From contig NZ_VCNA01000001.1 of assembly GCF_006170445.1 (NCBI RefSeq), positions 310,001 to 374,000 of the forward strand: DNA of 64,000 nucleotides. The letters are read 5' to 3'. A program made the translations under genes and the position numbers. The notes beneath the pieces are model-generated. The model had not been told where the DNA came from. It worked only from the letters and a program-made list of their open reading frames with translations, and made no database searches. This stretch comes from Brevibacillus dissolubilis. GTDB taxonomy: Bacteria; Bacillota; Bacilli; Brevibacillales; Brevibacillaceae. The first letter of the stretch is position 1; each line of letters opens with the position of its first letter. Of this stretch, positions 18,136 through 27,700 are shown piece by piece.

Positions 18136-20487
18136 TTAACTGATTTCCTGCTCCAGCTCTTCCACTCGTTTTTCGACATAACGCATATCTTTATGCGCGT
18201 AAAAAGTCTCCGCCTTCTCTACAATCACCGCACTATTGTACTCAGGAATGCCTGCATATTGCTCGTAGACACCTTTTGGGAACAGGGCGTTGCCTTCTGG
18301 CCAATAGACTTGGATGTTGCCGGACTTGGTGTTCTCCAGCTTGGCTTTCCCTTGCATCGTGCCGTATTGGTTGTAGACGACGATGAACTCGCCCTCCACG
18401 ATGTTAAGCGCTTTCGCATCTTGCGGATGGATCAGCACATCATAGCGATCAGCTGCGTTGAACGGATCTTTCGCACCATAGATCATCGAGTTAAACTGCT
18501 TGCCGCGTCGGGTCGTCACATAGAAATGACCCTCCGGCTTGCGGATCTCCGGCAGCTCACATGGGATCAGATTCCCTCTGCCATCCTCGGTCGGGCAGAC
18601 GCCGTCTTCACACAGCCACGCATTGCCCCATTGGAAAAAATCACCACGGTTCTTCAGATCCTGAATACCGTCATAGTTCGGCGCCACCTTCGCGATCTCT
18701 TCCCGAACCGCATGAGCATCCTCGAACCAGATCAGGTGCTTGCGCTCAGGATCGACCCGTGCCGCGAGATCCCGATAGATCTGCCATTCTGCACGGGCTT
18801 CCCCGATCCGAGGCCCCTCGATCTCCGGTGAAAAGTACACCATCCGCTCGGTCGAGGTAGATGTCCCCCCGCCCGGCTGCTCATATCGCGTCATCGCTGG
18901 CAGAACAATCACGGCCTCCTGTGCGTCTACAAGGGTGGATGTGTTGAGAATGATATCCTGATGCACACGGATATCGACGGATGACAGGCATTTTTTCACA
19001 AACTCAGGGTCTGGCATCGTCTCGACGAAGTTGCCGCCTGATGTATAAAAGAGCTTCAGCTTGCGCTCGTGACCTTCAGGGAGCAACGCATTCTCCAGCG
19101 TCAACCCGACGATGTCGCCTTGCCATCTCGGCAGCGGGAATCCCCAGAGCTTTTCGATCCGCTCGATATCTTTTCCTTTATAATCGCCGCCCGGCAGGCT
19201 GAACGGATCAGCACCCATCTCCCCGGCACCTTGGACACCGGAGTGACCGCGGATTGGCATAAGACCGCAATGCTCACGTCCGAGGAACCCGCGCAACAGC
19301 GCAAGATTGGCGACTTGGGAAATATTATCCGTGGCAAAACGGTGCTGGGTCAGCCCCATGCTCCAGACGAACACGGCCGATTTGGACTTTGCGAGCAACT
19401 CAGCGAATTCCAACATTCTCGCTTTAGTGAGACCACTTGATTTTTCGAGCAGCTTCCAGTCTTGTTTTTGAATATGCGCCTTCAGCTCTTCGAAGCCATT
19501 GGCATGCTCACGGACAAACTCGTGATTGATCGCGGAACCCGGCTTTTTCTCCTCCATCTCAAACCAGTGCTTCATCACGCCGTTCATGAACGCGATATCC
19601 CCACCGATATTGACCTGGTAAAAGTCATCTGCGAGCTTCGTCCCAAACAGTGCTGACTCAGCAATCGACGGAATCCAGTATTCATCCATCGCCGGCTCGT
19701 GGTACGGATTGATCACGATGATCTTGGTACCTTTTCGCTTGGCGGCGTACATGTACTTGGTGGAGACTGGCTGGTTGTTGGCCGCGACACTGCCCCAGAA
19801 GACCAGTACATCCGTCCCGATCCAGTCCTTGTAGTTGCAGCTGGATGCGGCGATGCCGACGCTTCGCTTGAGCGCGGTCTTGGACGGGGAGTGACAGATG
19901 CGGGAAGCATTGTCGATGTTATTGGTACCGAGGAAGCGGGCGACTTTGGCCCCGACGTAGTAGGATTCGTTGGTAATCCCACGGGCTGTCAGGTAAAAGG
20001 CAAGCTGTTTCGGGTCGATTGTTTTGATTTTGTCCGCGATCAGGTTGAGCGCGTCGTCCCATGTCAGGCGGCTGAAGCGTCTTTCCCCCCTTCGGCGGAT
20101 CAGCGGGTATGGGATGCGTCCCAGCTTACGCAATGCGGTGCTGTCCAGCTCACGTAATTTTTCAATATCACTGAATAAAATATCGTCCTTGATCGGGCTC
20201 ATCGTATTGAGCCGCAGGACGTTCAAGCGGGTGGTGCAGAGATGCGGGCCTTGCAGGGTCTGGTCATACAGCCCCGACACGCCCAGCGCACAGCCGTCGC
20301 AGACGCCTTGGGTCAGGATGCGGTACGCATAGGGCAGATTGTCGCGGTTGTCCCAGATCACTTTCATGGTGTCGCGGATATGCTGTGGCTTCACTTTGCC
20401 CAAGCCGAACGGGACAGGACTGACCCACATCTTCGGATCAGGTGTCGCCGGCAGCTTGGTTGGGCCGGTGTGTTTTGTTTTCCCCAT
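18136..20487 (-). CDS. Molybdopterin-dependent oxidoreductase, FdhF/YdeP family
   Basis: The 783-residue protein has an N-terminal GVCDGCALGVSG segment, the molybdopterin core with GRIPYPLIRRRGERRFSRLTWDDAL, PxxHSGVQGAGEMGADP, and a C-terminal Molydop-binding domain (TRRGKQFNSMIYG, DAKALNIVEGEFIVV). No in-frame UGA selenocysteine is present. The family is annotated as formate dehydrogenase alpha-like, yet real formate activity is unproven. The fdhD partner supports a sulfurated Mo cofactor. No beta or gamma subunit or NAD-binding domain is nearby, so the electron acceptor is unknown. ATG 20487 (MGKTKHTGP) with GAGGAG is chosen over the longer frame reaching 20529. Confidence 0.85.
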   Translation of the reverse strand: MGKTKHTGPTKLPATPDPKMWVSPVPFGLGKVKPQHIRDTMKVIWDNRDNLPYAYRILTQGVCDGCALGVSGLYDQTLQGPHLCTTRLNVLRLNTMSPIKDDILFSDIEKLRELDSTALRKLGRIPYPLIRRRGERRFSRLTWDDALNLIADKIKTIDPKQLAFYLTARGITNESYYVGAKVARFLGTNNIDNASRICHSPSKTALKRSVGIAASSCNYKDWIGTDVLVFWGSVAANNQPVSTKYMYAAKRKGTKIIVINPYHEPAMDEYWIPSIAESALFGTKLADDFYQVNIGGDIAFMNGVMKHWFEMEEKKPGSAINHEFVREHANGFEELKAHIQKQDWKLLEKSSGLTKARMLEFAELLAKSKSAVFVWSMGLTQHRFATDNISQVANLALLRGFLGREHCGLMPIRGHSGVQGAGEMGADPFSLPGGDYKGKDIERIEKLWGFPLPRWQGDIVGLTLENALLPEGHERKLKLFYTSGGNFVETMPDPEFVKKCLSSVDIRVHQDIILNTSTLVDAQEAVIVLPAMTRYEQPGGGTSTSTERMVYFSPEIEGPRIGEARAEWQIYRDLAARVDPERKHLIWFEDAHAVREEIAKVAPNYDGIQDLKNRGDFFQWGNAWLCEDGVCPTEDGRGNLIPCELPEIRKPEGHFYVTTRRGKQFNSMIYGAKDPFNAADRYDVLIHPQDAKALNIVEGEFIVVYNQYGTMQGKAKLENTKSGNIQVYWPEGNALFPKGVYEQYAGIPEYNSAVIVEKAETFYAHKDMRYVEKRVEELEQEIS

Positions 20488-20571
20488 GATTTCTCCTCGA
20501 TTCTCTTCGTTCTTTCTATATATATGCACGATTTTCTGGGGCAGGTGGGAACCTCTTTCTACACCCCTGCT

Positions 20572-22923
20572 TTACACGATGAACGGACTTTTTTTACCTA
20601 CTGTATAAATATGCAGCTCGTGCATCGCTCTTGTACACGCGGTATAAAACAGCTTGCGCTCGCTCTCCCTGCCGTACTGGTTATGCGAACCATTGTAGAT
20701 GATGACCGCATCGAATTCAACGCCTTTTGCCAAATAGGCAGGGATCACTACGGTGCCGGATTCAAAGGACCCGGACTCGGTGTGAACCAGACGGAAGGAT
20801 GGTTGCTGCACCGCCACACCCGGCATATTCCGAAGCGCCTCATACGCTTCCTTGCTCTCCGCAGCCGTCTTACAAATCACCGCCAACGTCTGATGCCCAG
20901 CCTCATGAAGCTGACGGATACGTTCTGCTACCTTCCCATGCAGCTCGTCAAAATCACTCACCTGTGTCACCGTCGGCTCATCCCCTTCCCGGTTGAACGG
21001 CTCAATCTCCCCGCCGCCGGGAATCATTTTGCTGGTGAACTCAATAATCTGCCGCGTCGAACGGTAACTGCGGCGAAGAATCACGGTCTTGGTCTCCTGT
21101 GGTTTATAATACGACAGCAGTGTACCAAAACCATCCTCTCCCGGCTTACGCCCCACCGCATGGGCAAAAATCGCCTGATTCAAATCCCCCAGCACCGTAA
21201 ACTTGGCAAACGGAAACAGCCGCTTGATAAATGTAAACTGGAACGCGGAATAATCCTGCGCCTCATCGATAAAGATATGACGCACCACCGTATTGGTCTG
21301 GAAGCCCTCGATCCGCTCTTTGATATACAGATACGGGGTCGCATCCTCGTAAGCAAGCTCCATCCGATCCAGCTTCTCCACGGTCTGGGCACAGATCTCC
21401 GTCCACTGCTCTGGCAGCACAGCATCCGGTGCGACGCGGTGCACATAATCCGGCTCGCTGAACAGCTGACGGTATACCGCAGGCACATCGATGAATCCAA
21501 GCTTTCTCACCATGCGGCGCAACGGCTTGAAGTGCTCATTGATCACCAAGGCCCCGAGGAACTTATGCTCGCGCTCGTAATCGTCGAAGGTATCCTCGGT
21601 GAACCGCTTTTTCTTCTGCAGCTGCTGATAAGCATCTATATAAGAGTCCCGATCCAGCAATTCGATCTCCTGCTCGACCCAGTGCTTTTTGCGCTCCCGT
21701 CGTCCGAGGGTTTTGAGCCGGTCGAGCAGCCATTCGGAGACGAGCTGCATCCGGTTAGGAATCAGCAGGGTATCATCCAGCTTATAAAAATACTCCTGTA
21801 TCTCATCCGCAGAGATCAGCGTCGCCTCTTGGAAGATGATGTCTTTAAAAATCATGCCCTGCCGTCCGAGATGCTCGATATATTTCTCGGTCACATGCAT
21901 AAAATCAGTCGTCGCCTTATAGCGAATCCCTGCCACCCGTGCCTCATAGCCCGGCTGCTCCATCGCGGTCAAGGTGTATTCCATCTGTTCAAACGGGTCT
22001 TCGAGCGTAAATACCTCAGCAAGCCGATGCTCCAGATAGCGCTGGAACGTCGTCTGCTGCATATTCTCCTCACCAAGCTCAGGCAGGACGGTAGCCACAT
22101 AGCTGTTGAACATCTGGTTCGGTGAAAACAGCACAATATGATCAGCCCGCAGTGATTCACGGTACCGATACAGCAGATAGGCAACCCGCTGGAGCGCAGC
22201 AGACGTCTTCCCGCTTCCTGCTGCTCCCTGTACGACAAGCAATTGATTCCGTTCATCACGGATGATCTGGTTCTGCTCCTTTTGAATCGTGGCGACGATG
22301 CTCTTCATCTGAGCATCCGAGTGTCGGCCCAGCACCTGCTGCAAAAGCTCGTCACCGACCGTCACCCCGGTATCAAACAGACTACGGATCTCGCCATCGC
22401 GGATGATGTATTGCCGCTTCAGCTCCATCTCACCTTGGATCAGGCCGCCTGGTGTCTGGTATTCGGCAGGCCCTGGCGAATAATCGTAATACAGGCTCGA
22501 TACAGGTGCCCGCCAGTCATACACGAGAAAATGCTCCCCGTCCTTATCCATAAAAGAGCCGATGCCTAAGTAGATGACATCCGTACGGTCTTCGCCCTCT
22601 TCCCGGAAGTCAATCCGCCCAAAATACGGAGACTGCTTGAGCTTAATCAACGTCTTGAGCTGGTTGTGCGCGTGACGGTGGCTACGCTCCCGCTCGGACA
22701 ATACCTCTGCCTGCTGCTTAATACTCGCATACGTCTCCGCCGCCTCATGTGCATCGTCGAAGTTGACGGTCACATCGGTCCAAAAGTTCGTGCGGATCTC
22801 AACGATATCTGCCTTGATCTCCCCGACTTGGTGCTCCAACTCGACCATGCGCTTGCCGATCTCATCTACTACATGATCAACCCGCTCTTGTTCTTGTCGC
22901 CAATCTTGCTCCGACGCGCTCAT
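20572..22923 (-). CDS. helD: RNA polymerase recycling helicase HelD
   Basis: The 783-residue protein has a coiled-coil N-terminus (residues ~1-95) that enters the RNA polymerase secondary channel in known HelD. It has a UvrD-like superfamily 1 motor with Walker A GAAGSGKT at 233-240, a Walker B-type FIDEAQDYSAFQ, and later motifs VTQVSDFDELH and AKGVEFDAVII. HelD removes stalled polymerase from DNA using ATP. Ribosome site AAAGGAGCGATTTC before ATG 22923. It is a single gene divergent from comB. Length and motif order are normal for the Bacillota form. Confidence 0.92.
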   Translation of the reverse strand: MSASEQDWRQEQERVDHVVDEIGKRMVELEHQVGEIKADIVEIRTNFWTDVTVNFDDAHEAAETYASIKQQAEVLSERERSHRHAHNQLKTLIKLKQSPYFGRIDFREEGEDRTDVIYLGIGSFMDKDGEHFLVYDWRAPVSSLYYDYSPGPAEYQTPGGLIQGEMELKRQYIIRDGEIRSLFDTGVTVGDELLQQVLGRHSDAQMKSIVATIQKEQNQIIRDERNQLLVVQGAAGSGKTSAALQRVAYLLYRYRESLRADHIVLFSPNQMFNSYVATVLPELGEENMQQTTFQRYLEHRLAEVFTLEDPFEQMEYTLTAMEQPGYEARVAGIRYKATTDFMHVTEKYIEHLGRQGMIFKDIIFQEATLISADEIQEYFYKLDDTLLIPNRMQLVSEWLLDRLKTLGRRERKKHWVEQEIELLDRDSYIDAYQQLQKKKRFTEDTFDDYEREHKFLGALVINEHFKPLRRMVRKLGFIDVPAVYRQLFSEPDYVHRVAPDAVLPEQWTEICAQTVEKLDRMELAYEDATPYLYIKERIEGFQTNTVVRHIFIDEAQDYSAFQFTFIKRLFPFAKFTVLGDLNQAIFAHAVGRKPGEDGFGTLLSYYKPQETKTVILRRSYRSTRQIIEFTSKMIPGGGEIEPFNREGDEPTVTQVSDFDELHGKVAERIRQLHEAGHQTLAVICKTAAESKEAYEALRNMPGVAVQQPSFRLVHTESGSFESGTVVIPAYLAKGVEFDAVIIYNGSHNQYGRESERKLFYTACTRAMHELHIYTVGKKSPFIV

Positions 22924-22965
22924 GAAATCGCTCCTTTATCAAAGAATTTTTATAATGGTGAAGGT

Positions 22966-22994
22966 TTGACAGAGGTTCTTTTTTGTGTTATTAT
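22966..22994 (+). promoter_or_regulatory. comB promoter (sigma-A)
   Basis: TTGACA (22966-22971), a 17-nt spacer, and TATTAT (22989-22994). The predicted start near 23001 leaves a leader of about 205 nt before the comB ATG. Confidence 0.75.
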
Positions 22995-23000
22995 ATTATT

Positions 23001-23140
23001 GGGTAATCATGATGATATTGATTATGATTGAACCTACCATGTTCTATTTTAGCATGGGCGTTTTTGGAATTCAATACATAACCCGACTTATTTTGCATGC
23101 TTAACGGAGACGCCCACCAGCGCCTCCGTTTTTTGATGTT
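23001..23140 (+). promoter_or_regulatory. comB leader: Fur-like box and candidate attenuator
   Basis: TGATATTGATTATGA (23013-23027) matches the Fur-family 7-1-7 box at 12 of the 14 defined positions. Further on, AACGGAG-CGC and GCG-CTCCGTT form an intrinsic terminator with TTTTTT (about 23103-23136) inside the leader, about 70 bases before the gene. TGGGCGT at 23051-23057 can pair with ACGCCCA inside the terminator arm and would compete with it. This looks like an attenuator; the signal is unknown. Confidence 0.45.
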
Positions 23141-23205
23141 GTTTTTGATTAAGCGACGAACCCACATCCCACCACTCAAACCCTTATGCCTAGGAGGTTT
23201 TCTGA

Positions 23206-23964
23206 ATGTTTGATCAATCCCCGTATGCTTGCCGTGTCGAATGGGGCCAGCACGGAGCCAGAGAGGCCGCAGATCGCGGTGATATCACGATTATTGTGGA
23301 TGTGCTGAGTTTTTCATCGACCGTGGTCACAGCAGTCAGTCTCGGAGCGGTGATCCTGCCCTATCCGCCGCCATTAAACGAACAGACCCAAGCGTATGCT
23401 GACCAGATGGGGGCTGAGCTGTTGTTTGGCCGTGCAGAAGCGGCGAGACTTGGACGACCCTCCCTCTCCCCTGTATCGTTCGGTGCGGAGCAAGCAGGTA
23501 AAAAGCTGGTACTCTGCTCACTCAACGGTGCGGCCTGCACATGGATCGCACAAAAGGTTCCCGCCCTCTTAATCGGCAGCCTGCTCAATGCTTCCGCAGT
23601 CGCCACTGTAGCCAACCGATTACAGCAAGAGACCGGGGCTACTATCACAGTAGTGCCATGCGGCGAAAAATGGGATGCCCCTCGCGATGGTGAAAATGGC
23701 TTGCGCCCCGCTCTCGAGGATTATCTCGGAGCCGGAGCGATCCTCTCCAAGCTCGATGGAAGCAAGTCACCGGAGGCTCTGGTATGTATCGGAGCATTCC
23801 AGCAGGCCCAAGCCAATATCGCGGAACTGCTCTGGGAATGCGGCAGCGGTCGGGAACTGCGCGAAAAAGGCTTCGGTGATGATGTTCGGCATATCGCACG
23901 ATTGGATGTGTATGAGACGGTGCCGAGACTGGTAGGTGAGCAGTTTGTTGATTGTTCTCAGTAA
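23206..23964 (+). CDS. comB: 2-phosphosulfolactate phosphatase ComB
   Basis: The 252-residue protein belongs to the ComB family: early VDVLSFSSTVVTAVSLGA with the catalytic acidic region, LLFGRAEA near residue 70, NGAACTWIA and VPCGEKW-type motifs. ComB hydrolyses 2-phospho-3-sulfolactate to sulfolactate, a step known from coenzyme M synthesis and, in Bacillus, linked to spore 3-sulfolactate. No comA or comC homologue is in this window, so the local pathway is not established. Ribosome site TAGGAGGTTTTCTG before ATG 23206. Expression is probably leader-controlled. Confidence 0.88.
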   Translation: MFDQSPYACRVEWGQHGAREAADRGDITIIVDVLSFSSTVVTAVSLGAVILPYPPPLNEQTQAYADQMGAELLFGRAEAARLGRPSLSPVSFGAEQAGKKLVLCSLNGAACTWIAQKVPALLIGSLLNASAVATVANRLQQETGATITVVPCGEKWDAPRDGENGLRPALEDYLGAGAILSKLDGSKSPEALVCIGAFQQAQANIAELLWECGSGRELREKGFGDDVRHIARLDVYETVPRLVGEQFVDCSQ

Positions 23965-23998
23965 GAAATCAGTCATGCGGTAGATAAAAGGATAAAAG

Positions 23999-24051
23999 AA
24001 GAACCGGGTACAGATGGAATTCTATGGATTCCACTGTACTCGGTTCTTTAT
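23999..24051. terminator. Bidirectional terminator after comB and the immunity gene
   Basis: GAACCGGGTACAG and CTGTACTCGGTTC form a long stem with an inner GGAAT/ATTCC helix. T-rich on the plus side and A-rich on the other, between convergent genes. Confidence 0.8.
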
Positions 24052-24061
24052 GTTGGTAGGG

Positions 24062-24700
24062 TTATTCTCTTTTGCTGTCTTGCTCTTGTTCTACTATGCC
24101 TATTCCTGCTCGATCGTCGCTTGATTCAGCAGATTGTGTCGATGCCTGGGTATCTGGTACATTTGGTGCTGCCACGCCGCCTGTACCTATCCATTTTTGC
24201 GGGTCGAAGCGAAGCTCCTCGTACTCCTCCTCCCACGGTCCACCAGCGAACCTCGCCTGAGCAATTCCATCAAAAGCATGGGAGGAATAAGACTCAGGAT
24301 ACGTCAGTTCATCCAGGTCTTGTGGAGTGGCATCCCGGATCACTTCTCCCTCGTAATCAATGACCTGTTCGGGGCCTCCGATATTCTCGGGGCCGGTCAG
24401 ATACTCTGGATACTTGATAGACGGCAAAGCAACGTCTGTGTTGCCCAGAATCACCCAGTCCCCGTCTTTGATCGACTCATCATCGAGATGGGCAATCGCA
24501 AGTACCGGTTGACGGATCAATCCTGTGATGTCGTGGTCTACTCCCTCTAAGAAGACATCAAACAAGATATACAACTTTTCATAGGTTGCAGAGGGACGGT
24601 CTGAGACGACCTGCCCAAAGCAGTAGTGTCCTTCCTTCACTGGGATGGCAAAGACATCTCCTGCCTTTGGTTCATGCTTCTTTTTTCGAGCCACAGACAT
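24062..24700 (-). CDS. Imm26-type immunity protein
   Basis: The 212-residue cytoplasmic protein begins with a basic stretch, then GDVFAIPVKEGHYCFGQVVSD and LYILFDVFLEG, which are the hallmarks of Immunity protein 26 found beside polymorphic toxins. The C-terminal ~50 residues are acidic and low-complexity (ESSDDRAGIGIVEQEQDSKRE). It begins 25 bases after the stop of the giant RHS gene on the same strand, the standard place for the cognate immunity gene. It should bind and neutralise the RHS C-terminal toxin inside the cell; the pairing is inferred from position and family. Confidence 0.8.
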   Translation of the reverse strand: MSVARKKKHEPKAGDVFAIPVKEGHYCFGQVVSDRPSATYEKLYILFDVFLEGVDHDITGLIRQPVLAIAHLDDESIKDGDWVILGNTDVALPSIKYPEYLTGPENIGGPEQVIDYEGEVIRDATPQDLDELTYPESYSSHAFDGIAQARFAGGPWEEEYEELRFDPQKWIGTGGVAAPNVPDTQASTQSAESSDDRAGIGIVEQEQDSKRE

Positions 24701-24725
24701 GTTCCTTTCTTTGAGACGGTTTTCA

Positions 24726-27700
24726 TCAGTATTTTACTTTGGTTTCGCCGTAAGAGAGTCCTAAATCCTTCCAATACTTCGGTGCGATTGAGTTAATCTT
24801 ATTTTGCAGCTTGCTTTTGCCGCCGTGCTTATTGATATAGTACTGTTCCCAGTAGCGTAATTCGCTAAGCTTAATTCTATCTTTTAGCACCGAATATTTG
24901 TAGTACTCCCCGGCTTTTTTACCATTGCGGTCATGTGCCGCTCTGCGCTTTTTGAAGGTTTCGTTATTATTGGTTTTCCCGACGTATTTTGCCCCTATAT
25001 TTTTGCCATTTTTCACGGTGCGCAGATAAATAATACCTGTTTTCGGGTCATTATTTTTGCGGTTATTTTTGACCAGTGTGGCTGTGTTGACAATCGCTCC
25101 GGTAGCGGAGAGGGCCATCCCTACCGCGATCAGATGCTCGGCCGCTACGGCTCCACCTACAATCAACGGGATAATGTTGCCGCTTGGGTCGGTGAACATA
25201 ACCGGATTGTTGTGTGTGTAGAGGTAGAGATGTTGGCTTAATGGCTCGTGCTTGGCACCCGTGACGGTATCCCGTGTGGTAAAACGACCTGTGTTGGCAT
25301 CATAGTGACGGGCACTCAGATAGTAAAGGCCTGTTGCTTCATCATAACGGTAGCCTGCATAGCGGTACGGATTGCTTGCTGCCAGTTGTCCGGACTGGGA
25401 AATGATATTCCCCCAAGCATCGTACTCGTACTCGGCTGCGACTGCACCATTGGCATCAGTCAGCTTGGTGACATCGCCGTGACCATTGAGATGATAGTAA
25501 TAGGTGACACCGTTTTTGGTAAGTGTCAACGGGTTGCCTTCTGCATCCCATGTGTAGGAGGCTGTGATCGTGCCTGCCGCATCTGTTTCATAGAGAACCT
25601 TGTCACCGCTGTAGGTGTAGTTCGTCGTACCCGCCGGTGTGCTCATCTGGATGCGGTTGCCGTCTTTGTCATAGGCGAAGGTTGCGAGGCTTACCCCCGC
25701 TTTTGTCTTCACTTCGACTAAGCGGTTTTCTGCATCATAGCTGTAGGTTTTGGTTCCGTCAGCAAGCAGATTCCCGTTGGCATCGTAGCTGTACGCTTGT
25801 CCATTGACGGCTGTCAGTTGGGTTGCAAGGTCGTAGGAGTAAGTCGTGACCGTGCTGGTTGTGCCTTTGGTGACGGTCTTTCTGGTGCGGTTGCCGACGC
25901 TGTCATATTCGTAGGCAATTGTCGTCCCGTCGTTGAGTGTCTCTTTGGTGAGCTGATTGAGTGCATCGAATTGATACTGGATCGTGTTGGTACGGGTGGT
26001 GACGCTTGCGATATTCCCCGATTCATCGTAGCCGTACACATACGAATCCAAAAGATTGCCGGATGCATCATAGTTTTTCACCGATTTGATCCGGTTGGTA
26101 TCATCGTACTCGGAAGCGGTGTAGGTCTTATTTCCTTTCATGGTGGAAATCAGATTGCCGCGTTCGTCATAGATGAACTTACCTTGTCGGACGCCATTTT
26201 GAGTTAGAGTTGTGACTTGGTTGAGCGAATTGTACTCATATTGAGTGTTCAGGGACGTGCTGCCCGCTGTCGCTGTGACCGTAGCCAGGTTGGAGTTGTT
26301 ATCATAGCCATAGCTGAGTCGGTTTTGACCCGTTGCCTGCTCGGTGATCCGGTCGTTTTTGTCGTGAATGTAGCTGGTCACCTTGCCGGTTGGCACATGG
26401 GTGATTGAAGTGGTGTTTCCATTGGCATCATACGTGAACGCCCACTGCTTCACACCGTTGTAAGAGACGTTGTCAATGCGGTTCATCGCATTAAGTGAGC
26501 TGCTGACCGTATTGCCGTTCGGGTAGGTCACGTTGGTCAGGGAACCGTTTTTGTTGTAGCCAAACACGATACTCTGGTTCAGCGGGTTGGTGATTTTGGA
26601 GACATTGTCAAATTCGTCGTACGCATAGGTAGTGACAGCTGACTTCGCGTTGGTGACGCTTGTCGTGTTGCCCATCCCATCATAGCTGTACTTGGTGACG
26701 CCCAGATTGGCGTCGGTCAAGCTGGTCAGTCGGTTGAGCGCATCGTACGCGAATGTGGTCTGCTTGCCTTTTGAATCTGTGATGCCGATACGGTTGCCGG
26801 CCTCATCATAATTGTAGGTGATGGTGCGACCGAGTGGATTTTTTACACTGGTGGTGTAATTGCCAGTGGCATCGTATCCATAGAACGTATGGGAGGCGCC
26901 CATCTCCATACGGATCGCATCAAACCAAGCTGTCCCTGTCTGGTTGTAATAATAGTAGAAAACGTCAATCGACTGGAACGGCTTGGTCGGCTTTACCTCT
27001 GCGGAGACATGCTGCCAGCCGGAACGTGTCTTGCTGAAGTAGTTGGCGTTACTCCAATCAATCGTACCATCTGTATGATTGACCGCTACTTGTACTTGAT
27101 AGAGACCGCCGTTGATGTTCGCCCCTTCTTGTTTGGACCAGCCTGAGAGGGTCATCGGGGTATTGGCGTCGCCGGACACAACGATCCGTTGCTTGATAAA
27201 TTTGTTTTTGCCGGCTTCTCCTGTCAACTGGAATGACTTGCTGCCTACATAAGCGTCTGATACCAGCTTGTCATTGGCAACCACATTGGAGCTGACCTCC
27301 CAATTGTCCGGAATCAAATCCTGATTGGTGTCGCGCTCCATGCTGCTGTTGTCGACCAGATTGTAAGCACTGAGGACGCTGCCTTTTTCCAACTGAATGC
27401 CGTCAAAATAGGCGGTTCCTGTCCCTGGCTCCAGTCCGACAGAAACACGGATTTTGGCAGTATTGGCCGGGACCTTGTCGATGGAAGCCTGGATACGGGT
27501 CCAATCATTCGTGCCGACAAGCGTGTAGGAAGTATGTTGGCCCAGCCAGTCATCTGTTGACGTAAGGAACTCCAGCTTGATCAGTGATTTTCCGGTTGCG
27601 GCTGCTGTCTTCACATAACCGCTGACCACATAGGATTGACCCGTTGTGTATGGGATCAGGCTGTTAGACATCACAACAGCCCAGCCGGTTGGATTGGAGA

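Noticed and set aside
17449-18831. Plus-strand frame of 460 codons opposite fdhD and the oxidoreductase
   Set aside because: Overlaps two well-supported genes on the other strand and shows no motif.
18136-20487. Selenocysteine formate dehydrogenase
   Set aside because: No in-frame UGA or following hairpin is present; the frame is continuous.
20242-22125. Plus-strand open frame of 627 codons opposite helD and the oxidoreductase start
   Set aside because: Long antisense frame caused by codon composition of helD. It crosses two real genes and lacks start signals and any domain.
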